This document shows, in pieces, positions 1 through 8,114 of a stretch of DNA of 64,000 nucleotides (the first letter of the stretch is position 1; each line of letters opens with the position of its first letter). Source of the DNA: Nonomuraea rhodomycinica. Its GTDB lineage: Bacteria; Actinomycetota; Actinomycetes; Streptosporangiales; Streptosporangiaceae. The notes beneath the pieces are model-generated. The model made no database searches and was not told where the DNA came from. It saw nothing but the letters and a program-made list of their open reading frames with translations. Made by a program: the position numbers and the translations under genes. The DNA lies in contig NZ_JABWGO010000001.1 in assembly GCF_013363995.1 (NCBI RefSeq), forward strand, positions 124,001 through 188,000, given 5' to 3'.

Positions 1-80
1 TCCAGCCCGAACAGCCACAACGCGACCCCGCCCACGAACGTGGCCAGGCCGGTGAGCAGCGTCTTGCGAGCGGAGGTCAT
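1..80 (-). CDS. small membrane protein, N-terminal fragment cut by window edge
   Basis: The first 26 codons read MTSARKTLLTGLATFVGGVA and then a Leu/Trp/Phe-rich run, which is a short cytoplasmic lead followed by a transmembrane helix. The ATG at 80 has a purine-rich ribosome site (GGAAAGAGG) about 6 bases upstream. The rest lies outside the window, so only an N-terminally anchored membrane protein can be claimed. Confidence 0.6.
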   Translation of the reverse strand, partial: MTSARKTLLTGLATFVGGVALWLFGL

Positions 81-203
81 GCGAGCCTCTTTCCTTTCGG
101 CAGCGGGGACACGACGCCCCGTCCGCCGGGAAATCTAGTGATGATCCGGGCGGGCGCGCTTCCTGCCGCGAGAGGAGATCCGGCTACATCTTTCGTGTGA
201 CGT

Positions 204-563
204 TCAGGCGTCGAGGAGTCCGGCCAGCACGGCGGCGTGGCTGATGTCGGCGCGGGCGGTCGCGGTGAGCAGCGTCAGCGGGCCGTCCCCGGCGAGGCGG
301 CGCAGGTGTTCCAGCGCCTCCGCCCGCTCCGGCTCCTCCAGCTCGGCTTGGTAGCGGCGGGTGAACTCGGCGAAGCGGTCGGGGTCGTGGCCGTACCAGC
401 GGCGCAGCTCGGTCGACGGCGCGACCTGCTTGCACCACTCGTCGAACCGGGCCGCCTCCTTGGACAGCCCCCGGGGCCAGACCCGGTCGACCAGCACCCT
501 TGTCCCGTCGTCGCCCGCCGGCTCCTCGTAGACCCGTCGCATCCGCACCCGCACCCCGGCCAT
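204..563 (-). CDS. DUF488 (YeaO-like) family protein
   Basis: A 119-residue protein close to the usual DUF488 length of about 115-125. It carries the family hallmarks: RVYEEP near the N terminus, DGTRVLVDRVWPRGLSKE (about residues 20-37), the D-E-W-x-K segment and the WYGHDPDRFAEF block. The biochemical role of the family is not established. It is a free-standing gene; the next gene upstream is divergent (start 703), leaving 139 bp that hold both promoters. ATG at 563 is the natural start because translation immediately enters the conserved domain. Confidence 0.85.
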   Translation of the reverse strand: MAGVRVRMRRVYEEPAGDDGTRVLVDRVWPRGLSKEAARFDEWCKQVAPSTELRRWYGHDPDRFAEFTRRYQAELEEPERAEALEHLRRLAGDGPLTLLTATARADISHAAVLAGLLDA

Positions 564-702
564 GGCCCCTCACCGTCCATCCGTCGTCCTCCTGGTAGGG
601 CGTTCCCGCCCGAAGCGGGTTCTCGCGGAATTGTCACAGGCGCTGTCTAGGCTGGTCGCGTCCTGAAGGGGGACGGGCGGGCACACTACGACGGGAGCTG
701 CG

Positions 703-1107
703 ATGGCGCTGGACCTCGACGACCGCACGGTGATCACGGAGCTGATCGCGATGCACGGCCACCTGGTCGACGGCGGCGAGCTCGACCGGCTGGACGAGGT
801 CTTCACCGAGGACCTCCTCTACGACGTGACCGACCTCGGCGGCGGGATCATCGAGGGGCTGGCCGGGCTGCGGGCCGCGGCGCTCGCGATGGGCGAGGCC
901 AACCCGGTCGGCCACCACGTCACCAACATCGTCCTCACCTCGCTGCCCGACGGCCGGGTGCGCGGCCTGTCCAAGGGCATCGGCGTCCGCGCCGACGGCA
1001 CGTGCGGCAGCGTCACGTACGAGGACACGATCACGCGCTGCGAGCGCGGCTGGCGCATCAGCCACCGCAAAGTCCTCGCCCGCCGCGCCCCCCTCGGCGC
1101 ACGCTGA
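703..1107 (+). CDS. SnoaL-like / NTF2-fold protein
   Basis: A 134-residue single-domain protein of the SnoaL_4/nuclear-transport-factor-2-like fold. It has an N-terminal helix (DLDDRTVITELIAMHGHLVD), the acidic GELDRLDEVFTEDLLYDV turn, and the C-terminal strand pattern ending YEDTITRCERGWRISHRKVL, typical of the ketosteroid-isomerase-like superfamily. These proteins are small cytoplasmic isomerases, hydrolases or ligand binders, and the substrate cannot be read from sequence. The ATG at 703 follows CGGGAGCTGCG. There is no operon partner: the neighbour downstream is convergent. Confidence 0.8.
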   Translation: MALDLDDRTVITELIAMHGHLVDGGELDRLDEVFTEDLLYDVTDLGGGIIEGLAGLRAAALAMGEANPVGHHVTNIVLTSLPDGRVRGLSKGIGVRADGTCGSVTYEDTITRCERGWRISHRKVLARRAPLGAR

Positions 1108-1240
1108 CCACCACCCCGTGGTCGTCGGCTGTCATCCGCCGTCGCAAGTCCGGCCCCGCACCCCGCGCCGTCGTCCGGGTCGCGACGCGGTCGCACAGGT
1201 CGGCGGGTCGGTCAGAGGTGCGACAGGAACCGGCAGGCGG

Positions 1241-1585
1241 TCAGGGACGCGACAGGAAACCGGCGAGGGCGCCGCGGCTGCGCTGCAGGTCGTCGATGCG
1301 CGCGTCCATGGCGGCCAGCTCCCCGTTGAGGATGTCCCATAGCTCCGCGCACCACTCGAACTCCGGGCGCTCACCCCGCACGCACGGCAGCACCTCACGG
1401 ATGACCTCGGTGGACAGGCCCGCTCCCAGCAGGGCGCGGATCTGCCGCACGGTGACCACGGAGTCCTCGTCGTAGGAGCGGTAGCCGTTCGGGTCGCGCC
1501 GGGCGTCGAGCAATCCCTGTGCCTCGTAGTAGCGCAGCAGCCGCGCGCTCACCCCGGTGCGCCGGGACAACTCCCCGATCAGCAT
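1241..1585 (-). CDS. MerR-family transcriptional regulator
   Basis: From the ATG at 1585 the 114-residue product begins MLIGELSRRTGVSARLLRYY, the MerR winged-helix motif, followed by EAQGLLDARRDPNGYRSYDE and the coiled-coil dimerisation helix near the C terminus. The coding frame is open further upstream, but the extra residues have no domain and would overlay the promoter region, so 1585 is preferred. There is no cysteine pair or large effector domain, so the ligand is unknown. It is divergent from the class IV aminotransferase at 1681, its most likely target. Confidence 0.88.
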   Translation of the reverse strand: MLIGELSRRTGVSARLLRYYEAQGLLDARRDPNGYRSYDEDSVVTVRQIRALLGAGLSTEVIREVLPCVRGERPEFEWCAELWDILNGELAAMDARIDDLQRSRGALAGFLSRP

Positions 1586-1604
1586 GCGACCCGCTCCCCC
1601 GCGT

Positions 1605-1636
1605 TTGACCTTGCCATCGATGTCAGGCCCTAACGT
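1605..1636 (+). promoter_or_regulatory. MerR-type promoter/operator with long spacer
   Basis: TTGACC (1605-1610) and TAACGT (1631-1636) are separated by 20 bp, or 19 bp if the -10 is read one base earlier. This over-long spacer is the signature of MerR-activated promoters. The imperfect dyad 1609-1627 (CCTTG...TCAGG) lies between the two boxes, where MerR proteins bind. It is oriented toward the aminotransferase gene at 1681 and lies between the two divergent genes. Confidence 0.55.
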
Positions 1637-1680
1637 CGCCTCGTCAGCGGACATTCCGTATCAATCACTGGGAGTGATCT

Positions 1681-2484
1681 ATGTCCTCTTTCGTGGTGCA
1701 CCGTGACGGGCGCGCGGCGAGTGCCGAGGAGCTGGCGCCGCTCGCCTTCGCCGGGTACGCCCACTTCACCGCCATGCAGGTGCGCGGCGGCCGGGTCAGG
1801 GGCCTCGACCTGCACCTGGCCCGGCTGCGGTCGGCCTCGGTGGAGCTGTTCGGCCGGGCGCTGCCCGACGACCTGGTACGGGACCGCCTTCGGGCGGCGC
1901 TGTCGGACGGTCCGGGCGACGTCTCCCTGACGGCCACCGTGTACTCCCCGGAGGGCGAGTTCACCGCGGACGGGGCCGGCGCGGAGCCCGCGCTGCTGGT
2001 GCGCACCGGGCCCGCCGCGTCCGGCCCGCGCGGCCCGCTCGCCCTGGCGGTCGTCGAGTACGAACGGGTCCTCCCGGGTGTGAAGCACGTCGGCGAGGTG
2101 GCCAAGACGTACTTCCTGCGCCGGGCCGTCGAGCAGGGCTTCGACGACGCCGCGTTCGTGGACCGCCGGGGCCGGTTCAGCGAGGCGACCATCTGGAACC
2201 TGGCCTTCTGGGACGGCTCCGCGGTGGTGTGGCCGGAGGCGGAGATGCTGGAGGGGACCACTATGGGCGTCGTCCGCCGGCGGCTGACGGATGTGGGTGT
2301 GCCGCAGCGCGTCCAGGAGGTCCGGCCCGCCGACGTGCCGTCGATGGCGGGGGCCGTGGTCATGAACTCGTGGACGCCGGGGGTGGCGGTGCGCCGGATC
2401 GGCTCCGTGTCCCTGCCCGAGGCGCCGTCCTTCGTGGAGGCGCTGCACCGGGCGTACGCGTCGGAGCCGCTCACCGCGCCGTGA
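1681..2484 (+). CDS. aminotransferase class IV family protein
   Basis: A 267-residue fold-type IV PLP enzyme. The region around GVKHVGEVAKTYFLRRA, then GFDDAAFVDRRGRFSEATIW, matches the class IV pattern of a PLP lysine followed by the conserved G-x-x-E-A-x-x-x-N block. Family members include branched-chain aminotransferase, D-amino-acid aminotransferase and aminodeoxychorismate lyase. The short N-terminal half and the absence of clear substrate-loop motifs do not allow a choice between them. It is divergent from the MerR gene and preceded by the MerR-like promoter, so it is probably inducible. The ATG at 1681 directly precedes SSFVVHRDGRAAS. Confidence 0.8.
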   Translation: MSSFVVHRDGRAASAEELAPLAFAGYAHFTAMQVRGGRVRGLDLHLARLRSASVELFGRALPDDLVRDRLRAALSDGPGDVSLTATVYSPEGEFTADGAGAEPALLVRTGPAASGPRGPLALAVVEYERVLPGVKHVGEVAKTYFLRRAVEQGFDDAAFVDRRGRFSEATIWNLAFWDGSAVVWPEAEMLEGTTMGVVRRRLTDVGVPQRVQEVRPADVPSMAGAVVMNSWTPGVAVRRIGSVSLPEAPSFVEALHRAYASEPLTAP

Positions 2485-2570
2485 GGGCCCGGCGTGCACC
2501 GCGGTGCCTTGACCGCCGCGGGTACGACGAGAACCTGGAGGTCCGACCTAGCGCTTGGTAGGGTTAGCTC

Positions 2571-3347
2571 GTGCTGTTGCGGGACAGGGTGGCGGTGATC
2601 ACCGGGGCGGGCCCGGGGCTGGGGCGCACGCTGGCGCGGCTCATGGCGGCCGAGGGCGCACGCGTCGTGGTCGCGGCGCGCACGGCGGAGACCGTCGAGC
2701 GGACGGCCGCCGAAGTGCCCGGGACGTGCGCCGTGGTGGCCGACGTCTCCCGCCGCGACGACGTCGAGCGGCTGGCCGGCCTCGTCGCCGAGCGTTTCGG
2801 CGGGGCGGACGTCCTGGTCAACGCCGCCTTCCCGGGCTCGCACCGCAGGAACGTGCTCGACATGGCGGAAGCCGACCTGGCGGCCTGGCGCGCGGCGGTG
2901 GACATCGCGGCGTACGGGACGCTGCTGGCCTGCCGGTTCATCGCGCCGCACATGGTCGCCCGCGGGTCCGGGGCGATCGTCAACGTCACGTCGATGTCCT
3001 CGCGCGCGGGTTACGCGGGACGCAGCGACTACGCGGCCGGCAAGGCGGCGGTCCACCTGCTGTCGCACTGCCTCGCCGACGAGCTCGGGCCGTACGGGGT
3101 GCGCGTGAACTGCGTGGCGCCGGGCTGGATCGCCTCGGAGGTCTTGGACGACTGGATGCGCGCCAGGGCCGTGGCCGAGGGGGCGACGTTCGAGGAGATC
3201 CGGGCGCGTGACGTGTCGGCGATGGCCCTGCGCCGCATCGCCACCGAGGAGGACGTCGCCCGGGCCGTGCTCTACCTCGCCTCCGACCAGGCCCGCTCGG
3301 TCACCGGCGCCACCCTCGACGTCAACGCCGGCCAGCACTTCAGCTGA
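2571..3347 (+). CDS. short-chain dehydrogenase/reductase (SDR)
   Basis: A 258-residue classical SDR. The cofactor motif TGAGPGLG is at about residues 11-18, an NAA-type motif (VNAAFPG) lies near residue 84, the catalytic Ser is in NVTSMSS, and Tyr/Lys are in YAAGKAAV. The C-terminal VTGATLDVNAGQH is the usual NAD(P)-enzyme ending. It starts with GTG at 2571. The substrate is unknown. It is preceded by an 86-bp gap after the aminotransferase, so it may be co-transcribed with it. It converges on the broken MarR gene at 3355. Confidence 0.88.
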   Translation: MLLRDRVAVITGAGPGLGRTLARLMAAEGARVVVAARTAETVERTAAEVPGTCAVVADVSRRDDVERLAGLVAERFGGADVLVNAAFPGSHRRNVLDMAEADLAAWRAAVDIAAYGTLLACRFIAPHMVARGSGAIVNVTSMSSRAGYAGRSDYAAGKAAVHLLSHCLADELGPYGVRVNCVAPGWIASEVLDDWMRARAVAEGATFEEIRARDVSAMALRRIATEEDVARAVLYLASDQARSVTGATLDVNAGQHFS

Positions 3348-3354
3348 GCGCCCG

Positions 3355-3611
3355 TCAGCCGGTGACGTCCCCGGCGGACGGCTCCGACAGCGCCCGTACG
3401 GCGCGCAGGAAGACCTGGCGGTCGTCCGGGGGCAGGCGGGCGAGGAGCCGGTCCTCGCCCCCGACTCCTGGAGCGTGTCGAGCGTGCCGATGATGCGGGT
3501 GTTGTCGGCGCCGATCGCCTCGGCGAGGGCGGCTTGGGTGCGTACCGCGCCGCCGTCGAGCGCGCCGAGCACGGCGTAGCCCCACGTGGAGATCCCGTGT
3601 GCCGCGAGCAC
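3355..3611 (-). pseudogene. MarR-family regulator with internal deletion
   Basis: The N-terminal half (VLAAHGISTWGYAVLGAL, then TQAALAEAIGADNTRIIGTL) is a normal MarR winged-helix start. At about 3460 the frame changes and the sequence resumes at EDRLLARLPPDDRQVFL, the C-terminal dimer helix of the same family. The wing and the following helices, roughly 40 residues, are missing. An in-frame stop lies 12 codons before the GTG at 3611, and no ATG start is present. The gene is therefore non-functional or only a residual fragment. It is convergent with the SDR gene. Confidence 0.7.
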
Positions 3612-3757
3612 GGGCAGTTCGGCTGACAGATGACAAGCAGCTGTAGATTATGTGCGGAGCTGACGTCTTCGCGGCAATGCGGCCCTTCGAAGGCCGTCCT
3701 CCCCCCGCGGCCACCCACCGAACGGCCGCTCTGACCTCGCACCGCAAGGAGCACGCC

Positions 3758-5368
3758 GTGACGACAGGCGTCCCGTTGATCCGCCGGATCGTGGCCCTGG
3801 GCGCCCCTCTCGTGCTCGCGGCGACCGGATGCGGCGTGCTGCCGTCGCGGGACGCCGCACCACGGCCGCCCGCCGGCACCTCAGCGGCCACCGCTCCGGG
3901 CTCGAGCGCTCCTGCCGGCACGCCGGCCACGAGCGCGCCGGCCGCGAGCGCGCCGGCCGCCACGGCGACCCCGTCGGGCCAGGACACCCGCCCCGCCTTG
4001 GCCGAGACCCGCAGCACCATGACCCCGGACCTGAAGGCCGAGGTCGTCGGGCTCCACCGCGTCAAGGGCAAGCACCTGGTCGTCCAGGTCCGCCTGTCCA
4101 ACACCGGCACGGACAAGAAGCTGTCCTGGGCCGGCGAGATGGGCGACCACACCCGCCCGCTCGGCGAGATCAAGTGGGCCTCCGGCATCGGCGTCCTCGA
4201 CACCCGCGCCCGCACCTGGATCCTCCCGTACAAGCCCGCCGGCGCCCCGTGCCTCTGCAGCGACCAGGACCGCGACGACCTCGGCCCGTTCATCGGACCC
4301 GGCGAGTCGATCACCGTGTACGCCGTCACGCCCGCTCCGGCGGGCAACCCGGCGACCGCCACGGTCGTCACCCCCGTCGGCCCGCCGATGCCGGACGTCC
4401 CCATCAGCGACGGCCCACCGGCCGGCGACTTCCCCGACCCGGACGCCGAGCCCGTCACCCCCGTCACGCGCCGCGTCGTCCTCCCGTCGGAGTCCCTGGA
4501 CAAGTCGGAGGAGACCGCGGACGACGGCACGGACCTCCAGGTCAACCTCTCCTCCGACGTGCTGTTCGCGGTGAACCGGGCGACGCTCACCCCGCGGGCC
4601 AGGGTGATCCTCGCCCGCACCGCCAAGCTGGTCGACGCCTCCCCCGCCGCGGTGGTGAAGGTCGAGGGCCACGCCGACTCCTCGGGCAGCGACGCCGTCA
4701 ACGACCCGCTGTCGCTGCGCCGCGCGCAGGCGGTCCGGCGCTCCCTGTCCGGCCTGCTCACCAGGCACGGCATCCGTTTCGAGGCCAAGGGGTACGGCTC
4801 CCGCCGCCCGCTGTACGGCAACGACAGCGAGGAGGGCAGGCGCCGCAACCGGCGCGTGACCGTCACCTTCGCCAGACCGCGGCCCGAGCCCGCCGACCCC
4901 GCCGCCGACGCCGTCTCCACGCTCGGCCCGGACCAGGAGCCGACCGGCACCGCCACGGCCGCGGGCCGGCCGGTCACCCTGCGGATCACGGGTCTGCGCC
5001 GGCTGGACGGCGGCATGGGCCTGCTGACCTACACGGTCACCAACGACGGCTCGGCCGAGGCGTGGTTCAACGAGCTCCACCACGCCCAGGACTGGGAGTC
5101 GTACAAGTACCAGGCCGCCGGCGATGTCCGCCTGACCGACGTCGCCGGCCGCCGCCGGTACCTGCCCGGCCGGCTCCAGGTCCCCACGGACGGCGGCGTG
5201 GACTCCTACTGCGCCTGCACCGACGTCTCCGGCGTCCGGGCCGGCACCGAGAAGTTCGCCCCCGGCCAGACCCGCGAGTTCTGGGGCCTGTTCGCGCTGC
5301 CCGAGACCGCCAGGACCCTCGACGTCAGGATCGCCTCCTTCCGCGACCTGCAGGTCCCGATCCGGTAG
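3758..5368 (+). CDS. OmpA-domain lipoprotein with flanking duplicated modules
   Basis: GTG at 3758 with AAGGAG upstream gives a 536-residue protein. It has a lipoprotein signal (RRIVALGAPLVLAATGC), an Ala/Pro-rich linker, and then three regions. Residues about 90-200 form a beta-rich module containing APCLCSD. Residues about 265-375 are an OmpA C-terminal peptidoglycan-binding domain (VLFAVNRATL, VEGHADSSGSDAVN, LSLRRAQAVR, GRRRNRRVTV). Residues about 410-536 form a second beta-rich module containing YCACTDVSG. The two outer modules resemble each other and both carry a Cys-x-Cys pair, suggesting internal duplication. It is presumably anchored outside the membrane and bound to the cell wall. 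Confidence 0.85.
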   Translation: MTTGVPLIRRIVALGAPLVLAATGCGVLPSRDAAPRPPAGTSAATAPGSSAPAGTPATSAPAASAPAATATPSGQDTRPALAETRSTMTPDLKAEVVGLHRVKGKHLVVQVRLSNTGTDKKLSWAGEMGDHTRPLGEIKWASGIGVLDTRARTWILPYKPAGAPCLCSDQDRDDLGPFIGPGESITVYAVTPAPAGNPATATVVTPVGPPMPDVPISDGPPAGDFPDPDAEPVTPVTRRVVLPSESLDKSEETADDGTDLQVNLSSDVLFAVNRATLTPRARVILARTAKLVDASPAAVVKVEGHADSSGSDAVNDPLSLRRAQAVRRSLSGLLTRHGIRFEAKGYGSRRPLYGNDSEEGRRRNRRVTVTFARPRPEPADPAADAVSTLGPDQEPTGTATAAGRPVTLRITGLRRLDGGMGLLTYTVTNDGSAEAWFNELHHAQDWESYKYQAAGDVRLTDVAGRRRYLPGRLQVPTDGGVDSYCACTDVSGVRAGTEKFAPGQTREFWGLFALPETARTLDVRIASFRDLQVPIR

Positions 5369-5428
5369 TCCCCCGCCCGGCGGTGAATGGGGTTGAGCGG
5401 CGGGCGAGCCCCGGGCACCATGAGGGTC

Positions 5429-5956
5429 ATGGCCCGGTTCATCGACCCGACACCCCGGCTGCGCGTGTCGTTCCTGGAGGCGGTGGCCGAGTTCCGGGCC
5501 GACCGCGCCTATCCGCCCTCCTGGTTCGTGGGCGACGTCGACCCGCCCGCCCTGACCGATCCGGACGCGTTCGAGGCGTATGTCGCGCGCGTGCTGGGCG
5601 AGCGGTCCCAGGCGGGCACGCGGGAGGGGTTCGTCCCCATGACCACGCTGTGGTGGGCCGACGGCGACCGGTTCCTGGGCAGGATGGCCGTCCGGCACCG
5701 GCTGACCCCGGCGTTGGAGCGGCTCGGCGGCCACATCGGCTACGACGTGCGCCCCTCCGCCCGGCGCCGGGGGCACGCGACGGCCATGCTCGCCGCCGCG
5801 CTGCCGGTCGCCCGGTCGCTGGGCCTGTCCGAGGTGCTGGTGATGTGCGACCTGACCAACACGGCCTCGCGGCGGGTCATCGAGGCCAACGGCGGACGGC
5901 TCGTCGACGTCACCGCGCACAAGCGCCGCTACTGGGTGCCGACCGCGGCCTCCTGA
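5429..5956 (+). CDS. GNAT-family N-acetyltransferase
   Basis: A 175-residue protein starting MARFIDPTPRLRVSF. The acetyl-CoA-binding motif A is GYDVRPSARRRGHATAML (R/Q-x-x-G-x-G/A type), followed by LVMCDLTNTASRRVIEANGG, the typical GNAT motif B with Asn and the alpha-4 helix. The substrate is unknown; the closest general type is the RimJ/RimL-like acetyltransferases. The start at 5429 is chosen because upstream in-frame codons add only a G/R-rich lead. The 3' end overlaps the convergent LysR gene by 28 bp. Confidence 0.85.
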   Translation: MARFIDPTPRLRVSFLEAVAEFRADRAYPPSWFVGDVDPPALTDPDAFEAYVARVLGERSQAGTREGFVPMTTLWWADGDRFLGRMAVRHRLTPALERLGGHIGYDVRPSARRRGHATAMLAAALPVARSLGLSEVLVMCDLTNTASRRVIEANGGRLVDVTAHKRRYWVPTAAS

Positions 5957-6828
5957 CCCCTCGGTGCGCCGGTCAGGTGCTCCACGAAGCGGGCGACGGC
6001 GGCCGTCGGGTGCGGGGGCGGGTTCCACACCAGGCCGATCGGGCGGTGCTGGGCCGGGACCAGCGGCCGGTACGCCGGGTCGTCCACCTCGGGCGTGGCC
6101 GGCAGCGGCAGGATGCCCACCCCGAGCCCGGCGGCGATGAGCCCGCGCACGGTGGCGATCTCCTCGCTCTCGAACGCGATGACCGGCTCGAACCCCGCCT
6201 CCTGGCACAGCGCGTCGATCACCCGGCGCAGGTCCGTGGTCGGGGCGAAGGCGATGAACGGCTCGGCCCGTACGTCCCGCAGCGTGACGGAGTCGGCGGC
6301 GGCCAGCGGGTGGTCGGCGGGCAGGGCGATGCACAGCCGCTGCTCGCGCAGGCGGTGCCAGCGGGCCGCGCTCCCGGCCGGCGGCGGGGTGACCAGCGCG
6401 GCGTCGATGTCGCCGTCGTGCAGCCAGGCCAGCAGCTCGCGGGCGAAGCCCTGGCGCAGCTCGAACCGGATGCCGGGCGTGACCGCGCGGTAGTCGCGCA
6501 GGATCTGCGGCACCAGCCACCGCCCCACCGAGTGCAGGAACCCCAGCCGGATCAGGCCCGTGTCCGGGTTGGCCAGCGCCTCCACCCGGCGGCGGGCGTC
6601 GTCCAGCTCGGCCACCGCCCGCGCGGCGTGCTCGCGCAGCAGCGCGCCGAACCGGTTGACGGCCAGCCGCCGCCCGCGCCGGTGGAACAGCTCCACCCCC
6701 AGGTCGGCCTCCAGCCGGGCCAGCGCCCGCGACAGCGTGGACTGGTTGACGCCTTCCAGCGCCGCGGTGTCGCGCATGTTCTCTGTGTCACACAACGACA
6801 GGAACCAGCGCAGGGTCTGCACGTCCAT
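5929..6828 (-). CDS. LysR-family transcriptional regulator
   Basis: From the ATG at 6828 the protein has 299 residues, the family norm. The HTH begins MDVQTLRWFLSLCDTENMRD and includes NQSTLSRALARLEADLGVEL. The substrate-binding domain fills the rest. An in-frame ATG at 6852 exists, but using it would bury the operator-like repeats; 6828 also fits the family N terminus. It is divergent from the MFS gene at 6910 and most likely controls it together with the downstream hydrolase. Confidence 0.9.
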   Translation of the reverse strand: MDVQTLRWFLSLCDTENMRDTAALEGVNQSTLSRALARLEADLGVELFHRRGRRLAVNRFGALLREHAARAVAELDDARRRVEALANPDTGLIRLGFLHSVGRWLVPQILRDYRAVTPGIRFELRQGFARELLAWLHDGDIDAALVTPPPAGSAARWHRLREQRLCIALPADHPLAAADSVTLRDVRAEPFIAFAPTTDLRRVIDALCQEAGFEPVIAFESEEIATVRGLIAAGLGVGILPLPATPEVDDPAYRPLVPAQHRPIGLVWNPPPHPTAAVARFVEHLTGAPRGQEAAVGTQ

Positions 6829-6835
6829 CCAGCGA

Positions 6836-6885
6836 TGATGCTTGGTGCGCATCAGCTACGTCAAACGCTGCATTTTGCGCATCAG
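6836..6885. promoter_or_regulatory. LysR-type operator pair between divergent genes
   Basis: A 19-bp inverted repeat TGATGC-N7-GCATCA spans 6836-6854, and the decamer TGCGCATCAG occurs twice (6846-6855 and 6876-6885), exactly 30 bp apart. Two same-phase sites between a lysR gene and its divergent target match the recognition-site and activation-site arrangement of LysR regulators. Confidence 0.5.
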
Positions 6886-6909
6886 AGCCGCTGGGGCAGC
6901 ATCGGGGCC

Positions 6910-8103
6910 GTGTCCTCCTCAGTCGGGGCGGAGGAGCGCGTCCACCGCCGGATCAGGTACGGGCTGATGTGCGGCGGCCTGGCGAACTTCCTGGCCCTCT
7001 ACTACGTCCAGCCGCTGCTGCCCGGCGTCGCGCGCCACTTCGGCGTGAGCGCCTCGGAGTCCACGGCGGTCCTGTCGCGGGCCACGATCACGATGGCCGT
7101 GGCGCTGCTGTTCGTCGGGCCGCTCTCCGACATGACCGGCCGGGTGGGGATCATGCGGCTGTCGCTGGTCGCGTCCGGGGTGCTGGGCCTGGCCACCGCG
7201 TTCGCGCCGACCTGGCACAGCATGCTCGTCCTGCGCGGCCTCCAGGGCGTCGCCCTGGCGGGGCTGCCCGCCGTGGCGCTCGCCTACCTGCGCGAGGAGA
7301 CGCCGCCCGGCTCGCACGTCCGCGCCAACGCCACCTACATCATGGGCACCGCGCTCGGCGGCGCCGCCGGCCGGCTGCTGCCCGGGCCGCTGCACGAGCT
7401 GTGGGGCTGGACGGGCGCGAGCGCCGCCGTCGGCGTCGTCACGCTGGTGTGCGGGATCGGCCTGTGGGCGCTGGTGCCGCCCTCGCGGCACTTCGAGCGG
7501 TCCAGCCCGCGCCTGGGCGGCCTGCTCGCCAACACCGGCCGCACCCTCAAGGATCCCACCCTGGTGGTGCTGTGCCTGGTGGGCGCGGCGACCATGGGCG
7601 CGTTCGTCGGCCTGTGCAACGCGCTGGCCTTCCGGCTGGAGGGCGCGCCGTACCTGCTGGGCGGCGCCGCGGCGCTGGCCTTCCTGGCCTACCCTGTGGG
7701 GATTCCGGCGCCGCTGGCCGCCGGCCGGCTGGCCCTGCGGCGCGGGCGCGGCCCGGCGGCGCTGCACGGCGTCGCGCTGCTGGGGGCCGGCGTGCTGCTG
7801 ACCCGCATGAGCGCGCTGCCGGCCATCGTGGCCGGCCTGGGCGTGCTGACCTTCGCCTTCCTCGGCACGCACTCGCTGGTCAGCGGCTGGGTCTCCGACC
7901 GCGCGCAGCGGGTGGGCGTCGGCGTGGGCCAGGCCGCCGGGCTGTACCTGCTCGCCTACTATGCCGGCAGCTCGGTGTTCGGCGCGCTGGCCGCCTACCA
8001 GTGGCAGAGTGCCGGATGGCCCAGCGTCATCACCGGCGCCATCGTCCTGACCGCCGTGGCCGGGCTGCTCGTCGTCCTGGCCCGCCGCTTCGACACCCCG
8101 TGA
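6910..8103 (+). CDS. MFS transporter (YnfM/arabinose-efflux type)
   Basis: GTG at 6910 gives 397 residues with 12 hydrophobic segments. Motif A between TM2 and TM3 reads GPLSDMTGRVGIM. The N terminus (LANFLALYYVQPLLPGVARH) is typical of the LysR-linked efflux MFS proteins of the YnfM group. It probably exports a small molecule. The hydrolase gene starts 11 bp downstream, so the two form an operon facing the LysR gene. Confidence 0.85.
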   Translation: MSSSVGAEERVHRRIRYGLMCGGLANFLALYYVQPLLPGVARHFGVSASESTAVLSRATITMAVALLFVGPLSDMTGRVGIMRLSLVASGVLGLATAFAPTWHSMLVLRGLQGVALAGLPAVALAYLREETPPGSHVRANATYIMGTALGGAAGRLLPGPLHELWGWTGASAAVGVVTLVCGIGLWALVPPSRHFERSSPRLGGLLANTGRTLKDPTLVVLCLVGAATMGAFVGLCNALAFRLEGAPYLLGGAAALAFLAYPVGIPAPLAAGRLALRRGRGPAALHGVALLGAGVLLTRMSALPAIVAGLGVLTFAFLGTHSLVSGWVSDRAQRVGVGVGQAAGLYLLAYYAGSSVFGALAAYQWQSAGWPSVITGAIVLTAVAGLLVVLARRFDTP

Positions 8104-8114
8104 GGTACGCGATC

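Noticed and set aside
3829..6909. Very long plus-strand frame continuing into the MFS gene (over 1400 codons)
   Set aside because: Before 6910 it is Arg/Pro/Gly-rich out-of-frame reading of the OmpA and GNAT genes and the antisense of LysR; only the part from the GTG at 6910 has a domain.
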